A stretch of 11,397 nucleotides of DNA from Bacteroidaceae bacterium (GTDB lineage: Bacteria > Bacteroidota > Bacteroidia > Bacteroidales > Bacteroidaceae). The translations under genes were made by a program, and so were the position numbers. Location of the stretch: NCBI GenBank assembly GCA_017961965.1, contig JAGCWG010000237.1, positions 1 to 11,397 of the forward strand, given 5' to 3'. Positions 4,756-11,397 of this stretch are shown here, one piece after another. The stretch's first letter is position 1; each line of letters begins with the position of its first letter. The notes beneath the pieces are model-generated. The model had not been told where the DNA came from. It saw only the letters and a program-made list of their open reading frames with translations, and searched no databases.

Positions 4756-7170
4756 ATGAAAAAAATATCAATACTTTTTGCATTCTGTATGTTGTTCATC
4801 GCATCATACGCCTACAAGCAGGTAAAAGTGGACATCACGGTCAACGGAAAAAGCCGCAACATGGTCGTGTTCACACCTACTACCGTTACCGAAAACCTAC
4901 CACTCATGATTGTCACACACGGCATGAATCAGGACCCGGAGTATCAGTATGGTTCTGACAAGCTCTACACACTTATCGACACCGAAAAATTCATCGTTGC
5001 ATATCTCCGTAGCAACGGCAGCACATGGGACACAGGAGGAACGGGTGATACAGACTTCGTGCTCCAGACTATTGATGAGATGTACAACAGGTACAAGATT
5101 AACAAGGCACGTGTCTATTGGTCAGGTTTCTCCATGGGAAGTATGCTCATTTACCATAGCCTCACACAGAGTACAGCCAAGGTGATGGGCAAGATAGCAG
5201 CCTTTGCTCCTACAAGCGGTATTCAGTTCTCTGAGTCACCATGGAACAACATAAAGAATTCAAAGAAACCGATACATCTTCTCCATTGTCACGCATACGG
5301 GGATGATGTCTTTGGATATGAGAAATATGGCATCCATGCTTATGTAGAGAATGTAGCTAAAGCTAACGGAAACGTTACCTGCAAGGTAACTAATGGTTAC
5401 AGGACTCCAGCAGGTAAGACTGGTAAAAAGGAAGTATGGACAACAACGGAAAATGACGGAGAGGTTGTTCTATTCTCTTACGACAATGGCGGACACTGGC
5501 CTACAGAACAGAATGCCAAGGAGATATGGAACTTCTGTAAGAGATTTTCCAAACTTACTCCATACGAGGAATTTGTGCAGACTTACAACAGGGCAAAGGC
5601 TCTGCTCAAGGAGTGGGAAAACATTCCTGAGATTAACTCCAAAAATGTCTATAAGTCTCTTACAGATATGATCAACGGCTATGACGTAGAATCCATGAAG
5701 ACAGTATCGGTCAAAGACCTCAACTACCAGACGTCATACCTTGCCCGCTATATCACAGCATTCAACAAGCAAGTGGACAACCTTGCCAATACCGTCAACA
5801 GCGGTTCAATGACTCAGCCTACCGAGTTCGACCCGAACTTCCATATCTACCTCTGCTTCGGTCAGTCCAACATGGAAGGCAATGCTGCTATCGAGGCAAT
5901 CGACCGTGTGGGCGTAGATTCCCGATTCCGTATGATGGCAGGAGTTAATATGCCGTCCTCTTCACGCACGAAGGGTAACTGGTACGTGGCTTATCCTCCG
6001 CTGTGCCGTAACAATACAGGACTTACTCCAGCAGATTACTTCGGACGTGAGATGGTGGCTAATCTTCCAGAGGAAATAAAGGTGGGAGTCATTAATGTGG
6101 CAGTTGGCGGTGCTGGTATCGACCTCTTTGACGAGGACAAGTGCGCTGACTACATCAGCAGGGAGGCTGACTGGTTCAAGGCATACTGCAAGGAATACAA
6201 CAACAATCCGTTCCGAGAACTTGTGAACCTTGCAAAGAAGGCACAGAAAGTAGGAGTGATAAAAGGTATCCTATTGCATCAAGGATGTACCAATAACGGT
6301 CAGCGCGACTGGCCAGTACGTGTGAAGCGAGTGTATATCCGCCTACTAAATGAGTTAGGTCTCAATGAGGAGGAGTGCCCATTGCTCATAGGCGAGCTAT
6401 TGCGTCAGAATGTTGGAGGCATCTGCTATGGACATAACTCTGTAATTGGCTGGACACACAATGTCATTCCTAACTCCTATGTCATCTCATCTCAGGACTG
6501 CCCTGCAGCATCGGACGGTCTCCACTTCACGGCTGAAGGCTACCGTATGATTGGCAAACGCTATGCACAGCAGATGCTCAGCCTTCTTGGTACTAAGAAG
6601 ACTATTGATTTCGACTCTGATGCTGACCCGTTCCCACGTACAAAGGAAGACTTCAACCCTTCACTCTACGTGCCTGGCACAGTCGCAAAGTCAACAAATT
6701 TCATGTCCTTCAAGTCTGATGAGGCTAACTTCGGAGGCTGGCGCTACTCAAAGGGAATTGACTTAAGTGACAGTAAGTACCTTGTCCTTGGATTCTACCG
6801 TGCGCCTGCAGCAAAGAAGTGTCACCTGCGTATCTATGATACAGATGACTACCTCAATCCTTATGCCGATGTCTTGTTGTCAAGCGAATCCGAAGTAATC
6901 GACTTAACTACTCTCAAGCGTACAGACGGCAAGGCTCTCGACCTGTCGCATATATATATGGTGGGATTCTATTTAACTGAGAAGTCTTCACTCTATGTCA
7001 CTAATGCATACCTTAGCAATGACGGTGTCACCCCAACTGCCATTCTCAGCGTGAAAGATGATACCGACACTAAGGACAATGGTGTTTACTATGACATGAT
7101 GGGACGAAAAACAGTAAATCCTCACAATGGTCTCTATATTTTAAACGGTAAGAAGGTAATTGTAAAATAA
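4756..7170 (+). CDS. Bimodular secreted esterase: LpqC/CE1-type plus SASA/CE6-type, with C-terminal sorting-like tail
   Basis: The 804-residue protein opens with a signal peptide (MKKISILFAFCMLFIASYA). Module 1 (about 21-265) is an alpha/beta hydrolase of the PHB depolymerase/feruloyl esterase (LpqC) type: THG oxyanion loop at 54-56, nucleophile Ser126 in GFSMG, likely acid Asp183 or Asp184 in AYGDD, base His247 in NGGHWP. A helical linker follows (about 268-350). Module 2 (about 360-612) is a SGNH-like SASA/CE6 domain: Ser371 in FGQSNMEG, GG at 451-452, and Asp587 and His590 in SDGLHF. The usual HQGES reads HQGCT (508-512), an unusual change. Residues about 635-755 look like a beta-sandwich, perhaps carbohydrate-binding. 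The end, YYDMMGRK...GLYILNGKKVIVK, resembles tails of secreted Prevotella proteins. The likely activity is ferulate or similar ester hydrolysis plus deacetylation of xylan; sialate deacetylation is possible for module 2 but fits the context less well. Confidence 0.88.
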   Translation: MKKISILFAFCMLFIASYAYKQVKVDITVNGKSRNMVVFTPTTVTENLPLMIVTHGMNQDPEYQYGSDKLYTLIDTEKFIVAYLRSNGSTWDTGGTGDTDFVLQTIDEMYNRYKINKARVYWSGFSMGSMLIYHSLTQSTAKVMGKIAAFAPTSGIQFSESPWNNIKNSKKPIHLLHCHAYGDDVFGYEKYGIHAYVENVAKANGNVTCKVTNGYRTPAGKTGKKEVWTTTENDGEVVLFSYDNGGHWPTEQNAKEIWNFCKRFSKLTPYEEFVQTYNRAKALLKEWENIPEINSKNVYKSLTDMINGYDVESMKTVSVKDLNYQTSYLARYITAFNKQVDNLANTVNSGSMTQPTEFDPNFHIYLCFGQSNMEGNAAIEAIDRVGVDSRFRMMAGVNMPSSSRTKGNWYVAYPPLCRNNTGLTPADYFGREMVANLPEEIKVGVINVAVGGAGIDLFDEDKCADYISREADWFKAYCKEYNNNPFRELVNLAKKAQKVGVIKGILLHQGCTNNGQRDWPVRVKRVYIRLLNELGLNEEECPLLIGELLRQNVGGICYGHNSVIGWTHNVIPNSYVISSQDCPAASDGLHFTAEGYRMIGKRYAQQMLSLLGTKKTIDFDSDADPFPRTKEDFNPSLYVPGTVAKSTNFMSFKSDEANFGGWRYSKGIDLSDSKYLVLGFYRAPAAKKCHLRIYDTDDYLNPYADVLLSSESEVIDLTTLKRTDGKALDLSHIYMVGFYLTEKSSLYVTNAYLSNDGVTPTAILSVKDDTDTKDNGVYYDMMGRKTVNPHNGLYILNGKKVIVK

Positions 7171-7262
7171 ATTGTTTATCTTTGCACTTGCAATTTTAAA
7201 TAATTGGGGAGCGATGCGATGTGCTGTAGCAAACCGACCAAACTCTCCGTAACAATCCTTTT
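7171..7262. other. Leader region of the HTCS gene
   Basis: These 92 bp separate the esterase stop codon from the HTCS start. They contain the -7 box at 7177-7184 and about 70 nt of likely untranslated leader. In the leader, GGGGAG (7206-7211) can pair with CTCTCC (7243-7248) through one G-U pair, enclosing a 31-nt loop with the direct repeat GCGATGCGATG. There is no terminator after the esterase gene, so some read-through into the regulator is expected. Confidence 0.45.
7177..7184 (+). promoter_or_regulatory. Likely -7 promoter element of the HTCS gene
   Basis: TATCTTTG matches the Bacteroidota TAnnTTTG element and begins 7 nt after the stop codon of the upstream gene. No TTTG is present 19-21 nt upstream, where the sequence is GAAGGT, so the -33 box is weak or absent. 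That would suit low basal expression of a regulator. Transcription would start near 7190. Confidence 0.5.
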
Positions 7263-10200
7263 ATGAATATCTCTATTACTAACACTGTTTTAACCACATT
7301 TGCAAAAACGCTGAAAACCCTCGCTTTCATTGTCTGTGCGCTGCCAATCGTATGTGCAGAAGCACAGAATGTAATACCATTGACATCGAAGCAGGGATTA
7401 CGAAATAGTCAGGTACGCGATATCTATCAAGACTCACGTAACAACGTGTGGATTGGCACACAAGATGGACTCTATAGGTACGACGGAGCGAAACTTCGTG
7501 GATACTATCATGACAAGCATGATGACAAGTCACTTGGTTTCAACTACGTTGTCTGCTTGATGGAGTATGACCATGATCGTGTACTTGTTGGAACAAAGAG
7601 AGGTCTGTACGAGTATGATTACCGTACAGACTCTTTCCGTTTCCTTCCATTCCTGTCAGAGAACAAGGATACTCTGCACTTGCATGTCTTCTCGCTTTGC
7701 AAGATGAAGGAGAAGGAGGTTGCTGCTTCGGTCGGCATCTTCGGAGGGTACAGCATCGTAGAGGAGGACGGTAGGCTGTGCTGCAAGCAGAGTACAGAAT
7801 ACATCACGTCGAATGTATCGTGCACCCAGTTACTTAGCAACTCCAAGGGCGACCTGTTTGCTGTGAACGATATGCACGAACTCCTTGTGAGAAAGAATGG
7901 TGCTAAGTCGTACACCCGTGTGAGCAGGACCTATGACATCGTTGCTATGTGCCTTGGAGATGATGACAATGTGTATGTCGGAACGCTCCACAACGGACTA
8001 CTCCGTTGTGACCTTCAGAATATGCAACTCGTCAAGGTGTCACCTGAGAACGAGAACTTTGTCACATCCTCAGTCGTCAATGTCGAAAACGGACTAATAG
8101 GTGTGTGTACAGATGGTCAGGGTCTGAAGCTATATAATGTCCATACGGGCAGGTTTACTCAGAGTAATGTACGTACTCCTGCGTTTGATTTTACTCAGTC
8201 AAACGTAAAGGATGTGCTTTTCGATAACAAGTCAAACCTATGGATCGGTATCTTCTGGAAGGGTGTGTTTGTGATGCCTTTCAGTCGTACACCGTTCTCT
8301 TACGTGGGTCGTAACTCTTCATCAACCAATGTTATAGGCACAAATTGTGTGACTGCCGTAGCTGATAAGGGACATGAAGGTCTTTGGGTGGCAACCGACA
8401 ACTGCGGTCTCTACCAGATAAGTATGGACGGAAGCACGGGTAGTCATGTAGAGGGACTTCCAACGACTATCTCGGCTATCTGTCAGGACAATGACGGTAA
8501 CATGTATATCGGCTCCGCTATTGGAGACTGTATGCAGTTCAACACCCGAACGGGAAAGGTAGTGAACTTGTCAAAGACCCTCAAGAATGCATATAACCTG
8601 TCAAACTCATATGCCGTGGATATAGATTTTAATGGTAACATCTGGTTCGGTAACATGGGTAACGGTGTGAGTGTTTACAATCCACGACTCAATCATGTTG
8701 AAACTTTCACCGCCACGGCTAACACTGGCGTACCTAAGAAGAGCCGTGTGTTTGTCAATGCGTACGTCAAGAGCCTCAAGGTCAACGGCACTACTCTCTG
8801 CGTGGGTACTGCGGACGGCTTGGAGATATTTTCCATCGGTAAGGGATACAACCTGAAGGCTGTAGCGCGTTGTGGTGTTGGCCTGCAGATAAACGCAATA
8901 CGTGTCGATGCCAGCGGTGTCGTGTGGGCTGCTACGACCGAGGGACTTCTCAAGTGGAAGCCTGGTGACAATGACAAATGCAAGATATACACCATGGACG
9001 ATGGACTCCCAAGTGATTTCGTGGCAAGTCTTGAAATACCTGAGAGCGGACATACGATATGGCTGTCAACTCATCACGGCATTTGTTGCTTTGACCCAGT
9101 GAAGGGCAGGGCAATACACAACTATTTTGAAGTCGATGGTCTGCAGGATGAGGAGTTCGCTGACAATGCGTCAATGCTGAAGGATGGAGTAATATACTTT
9201 GGTGGTATCAACGGACTGACTTATTTCCGTCCAGACGAGGTTGTTTCATCAACCGGAACAGGTGCTAATGCAGGTGACATCGACATACAGATAGTAGATT
9301 TCTATGTGTTCGGTAAAAGTATCAGTGGCGGTCAGAAGTCAGGTTCATACACGGCTTATGAAGGCTACATAGCTGATGCAAGCCGTGTTGACTTGTGCCA
9401 CACGGACAATACCTTCAGTATCGACCTTGCAGTCATGAACATATCTGGTCACGGTATCCGCTACGAGTATTCCATAGATGGAGGCGACTGGGTTAGCCTT
9501 GGCGTTGACCAGCACACGGTATCTTTCATCAACATGGCTCCTGGTACCTACGTAGTCAAGGTTCGTGCACTGCACAGTGACGTTGCGCTATCGGAGAAGG
9601 AACTGACCATCTGTGTCCATCCTGCATGGTACGCTACTGACACCGCGAAGATTATCTATTGTCTCCTATTTATGGTCATAGCGTATCTCATATCTCTTCA
9701 GGTAAAGGAACGTCTTCGTGCTCGTAAGGTTCTTGAGCATCACAGACAGAAGGAACAACTCAACGAGGCACGTATCCAGTTCTTCATGAATATTAGTCAC
9801 GAGATACGAACTCCTATGACGCTCATACTCTCTCCACTCGAGAAACTTATGAACATTGATAAGGACGAGGTGCACCAGCGCAACTACAAACTGATGTTCC
9901 AGAATGCACAGCGCATACTTCGTCTCATAAACCAGTTGATGGATGTTCGTAAGATTGAGAAGGGTGAGTTTACTATAGAATATACTAAGGTTGAGGCTGT
10001 GTCTTTCCTTCAGGGACTCTTCGAGGTGTTCGAGATAAGCGCACGCTCACGCAACATTACTTATGAGTTCCGACATGATATGGACAAACTTGACGTGTAT
10101 GTCGATGCTCAGAGCCTTGACAAGATTGTTATGAACTTGCTCAGTAATGCCTTCAAGTTCACAGCCGACGGAGGAAAGATTTCACTTGTTCTCTCATCTC

Positions 10201-11345
10201 CTGATGCACAGTCGTTCACTGTGGAGGTGATAGACGACGGTGTCGGTATTCCAGACGAGGAGAAGACCAAGGTGTTCCGTCGCTTCTATTCTTCGCATCA
10301 TCAGAATGGTTACATAGGCACAGGCGTCGGACTCAACCTTACGTACCTGCTTGTCGGACTGCACAACGGTACTATCGAGGTGCGTGATAACCCTGCCGGA
10401 CATGGTACTGATATGTTCGTACAGTTGCCTGTAGGTGAAGAGCCAAAGGTAACTACTGCAACGGACAGTCTTGCAACTGTCGTGGATGTAGAACAAGAAC
10501 CAACTGTCAAGCCGGGTGAACCTGAGATAGCACCTACCATTGTGCAACCAACTGCCACAAAACGTAGTGGAAAGAAGTACAACGTGGTGGTTGTCGATGA
10601 TGAGATTGAAATACGCCAGTATATCCGCACAGAGTTTGAGGCCGAGTACAACATCACTGAGTGTGGCAACGGTAAGGAGGCTTGGGACTATGTGCTCAAG
10701 AACCCAGAGTCCGTTGACCTCGTAATATCAGATATCTCCATGCCTATGATGGATGGCGACGAGTTGTGCAAACGCGTCAAGGCAAACTACAATACGTGTC
10801 AGATTCCTGTGGTACTGCTTACTGCAAAGGCTACTGATGCCGACCGCATTGCAGGAGCAGTGAGCGGTGCTGATGCCTATGTGACTAAACCGTTCAACCT
10901 TGAACTTCTCCGTGCAACGGTTAGTAACTTGCTCATGTCGCGTGTCGCACTTAAAGGTAGGTACGGTTCAGACATGGTGAAGGAGAGCACCATAGAGAAG
11001 ATTGAGGTTGTTTCGCCAGACCAACAGTTCTTGGAGAAAGTAAACAAGTTAATCAGCAAGCACATTGACGACCCTGATATGTCAGTGGAGTCCATTGCCG
11101 ACACAATAGGCTTCAGCCGAGTACACTTCTACCGTAAGATAAAGGAACTCACAGGTCAGACTCCGCTCAATTACGTAAAGACAATTCGTCTCCAGCAAGC
11201 GGCGCGTCTCCTTGTCGAGAACAAGATGGACGTGACAGGTGTCAGTGTCGCAACAGGATTCCGCACATTGTCAACCTTCTCAACCAGCTTCAAGGAACTT
11301 TATGGCATGACACCATCAGAGTACGTGAAGGAGCATAGGCAATAA
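7263..11345 (+). CDS. Hybrid two-component system regulator (HTCS), probable xylan sensor and activator
   Basis: The 1360-residue protein joins sensor kinase and response regulator. A hydrophobic N-terminus (about 13-33) acts as signal or anchor. Residues about 38-660 are two predicted seven-bladed propellers of Reg_prop repeats, with blade ends such as VWIGTQDGLYRYDG (62-75), LWIGIFWKGVFV, IWFGNMGNGVSVY and IYFGGINGLTYF. A Y_Y_Y domain (about 715-785) and one membrane helix (about 795-812) follow. The HisKA domain carries His846 in NISHEIRTP. The HATPase domain has the N box (Asn958, Asn962), DDGVGIP (991-997) and GTGVGLNL (1019-1026). A P/T/E-rich linker (1058-1102) leads to the receiver: acidic pair Asp1112-Asp1113, phosphoacceptor Asp1157, Thr1187 and Lys1209. 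An AraC-type HTH (about 1258-1358) completes it. All catalytic residues are present. HTCS proteins bind an oligosaccharide in the periplasm and activate nearby glycan genes. The neighbours suggest a xylan or arabinoxylan ligand, which is inference. Confidence 0.95.
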   Translation: MNISITNTVLTTFAKTLKTLAFIVCALPIVCAEAQNVIPLTSKQGLRNSQVRDIYQDSRNNVWIGTQDGLYRYDGAKLRGYYHDKHDDKSLGFNYVVCLMEYDHDRVLVGTKRGLYEYDYRTDSFRFLPFLSENKDTLHLHVFSLCKMKEKEVAASVGIFGGYSIVEEDGRLCCKQSTEYITSNVSCTQLLSNSKGDLFAVNDMHELLVRKNGAKSYTRVSRTYDIVAMCLGDDDNVYVGTLHNGLLRCDLQNMQLVKVSPENENFVTSSVVNVENGLIGVCTDGQGLKLYNVHTGRFTQSNVRTPAFDFTQSNVKDVLFDNKSNLWIGIFWKGVFVMPFSRTPFSYVGRNSSSTNVIGTNCVTAVADKGHEGLWVATDNCGLYQISMDGSTGSHVEGLPTTISAICQDNDGNMYIGSAIGDCMQFNTRTGKVVNLSKTLKNAYNLSNSYAVDIDFNGNIWFGNMGNGVSVYNPRLNHVETFTATANTGVPKKSRVFVNAYVKSLKVNGTTLCVGTADGLEIFSIGKGYNLKAVARCGVGLQINAIRVDASGVVWAATTEGLLKWKPGDNDKCKIYTMDDGLPSDFVASLEIPESGHTIWLSTHHGICCFDPVKGRAIHNYFEVDGLQDEEFADNASMLKDGVIYFGGINGLTYFRPDEVVSSTGTGANAGDIDIQIVDFYVFGKSISGGQKSGSYTAYEGYIADASRVDLCHTDNTFSIDLAVMNISGHGIRYEYSIDGGDWVSLGVDQHTVSFINMAPGTYVVKVRALHSDVALSEKELTICVHPAWYATDTAKIIYCLLFMVIAYLISLQVKERLRARKVLEHHRQKEQLNEARIQFFMNISHEIRTPMTLILSPLEKLMNIDKDEVHQRNYKLMFQNAQRILRLINQLMDVRKIEKGEFTIEYTKVEAVSFLQGLFEVFEISARSRNITYEFRHDMDKLDVYVDAQSLDKIVMNLLSNAFKFTADGGKISLVLSSPDAQSFTVEVIDDGVGIPDEEKTKVFRRFYSSHHQNGYIGTGVGLNLTYLLVGLHNGTIEVRDNPAGHGTDMFVQLPVGEEPKVTTATDSLATVVDVEQEPTVKPGEPEIAPTIVQPTATKRSGKKYNVVVVDDEIEIRQYIRTEFEAEYNITECGNGKEAWDYVLKNPESVDLVISDISMPMMDGDELCKRVKANYNTCQIPVVLLTAKATDADRIAGAVSGADAYVTKPFNLELLRATVSNLLMSRVALKGRYGSDMVKESTIEKIEVVSPDQQFLEKVNKLISKHIDDPDMSVESIADTIGFSRVHFYRKIKELTGQTPLNYVKTIRLQQAARLLVENKMDVTGVSVATGFRTLSTFSTSFKELYGMTPSEYVKEHRQ

Positions 11346-11397
11346 ACGCATCAGCTCCTCTACTTGCCCCTTCTCCATCTATGGGGAGGGTGACTAA
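11346..11397. other. Non-coding end of window with C-rich/G-rich inverted segment
   Basis: After the HTCS stop codon, CCCCTTCTCC (11366-11375) faces GGGGAGGG (11382-11389) over a short gap. They can pair imperfectly into a GC-rich hairpin, but the bases after it (TGACTAA) lack a T-run. It may be the start of a terminator or of an interspersed repeat cut by the window edge; not enough is visible to say. Confidence 0.3.

Noticed and set aside
4680..4958. Plus-strand open frame overlapping the start of the bimodular esterase
   Set aside because: It overlaps the signal peptide and first strand of a clear gene in another frame, and its translation is low-complexity with no family resemblance.
8607..9053. 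Minus-strand open frame of 148 codons inside the HTCS gene
   Set aside because: It lies opposite well-conserved Reg_prop repeats, has no recognisable domain and no promoter; it is a by-product of codon use on the other strand.
10440..10570. Possible break splitting the HTCS into a kinase gene and a regulator gene
   Set aside because: The frame is continuous through a P/T/E-rich linker, which is normal between the kinase and receiver domains of HTCS proteins.

Overview
The window looks like chromosomal DNA of a Prevotella-like member of the Bacteroidota. The signs are a one-protein hybrid two-component system with a Reg_prop sensor, Sec signal peptides of the form MKK...SAQ, Bacteroidota promoter elements (TTTG - 19 nt - TAnnTTTG) and weak or absent Shine-Dalgarno sequences. 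The genus is inferred from gene style only. All five genes lie on the + strand.

Layout. Positions 1-867 hold the C-terminal part of a multi-module CE1 (feruloyl esterase type) protein that begins before the window; its last CE1 module appears degenerate. At 893-2053, 25 nt further on and probably in the same operon, is a secreted CE15 glucuronoyl esterase. A gap of about 425 bp (2054-2478) carries a 24-bp-period array of interlaced dyads, an 8-bp-stem hairpin with its T-run on the minus strand, and a near-consensus promoter. At 2479-4476 is a secreted GH51 alpha-L-arabinofuranosidase, followed by a strong intrinsic terminator at 4582-4618. At 4756-7170 is a large secreted bimodular esterase (LpqC/CE1-type plus SASA/CE6-type) with a sorting-tail-like C-terminus. 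At 7263-11345 is a full-length hybrid two-component regulator (HTCS) with its own likely promoter. The final 52 bp hold no gene.

Together the genes form a side-chain removal cassette for glucuronoarabinoxylan. CE1 enzymes cut ferulate esters, CE15 cuts the ester between lignin and 4-O-methyl-glucuronic acid, GH51 removes arabinose, and the SASA module probably removes acetyl groups. The HTCS would sense a released oligosaccharide in the periplasm and switch on the locus through its AraC-type domain. No backbone xylanase and no SusC/SusD pair is visible, so the window may be one edge of a larger xylan utilisation locus. Substrate assignments rest on family membership and gene context, not on direct evidence.

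No RNA genes, insertion sequences, CRISPR arrays or phage genes were seen. The points most worth a second look are the gutted second CE1 module, the interlaced-dyad array upstream of the arabinofuranosidase, and the CE1-CE6 fusion, which has a changed residue next to its conserved HQG motif.
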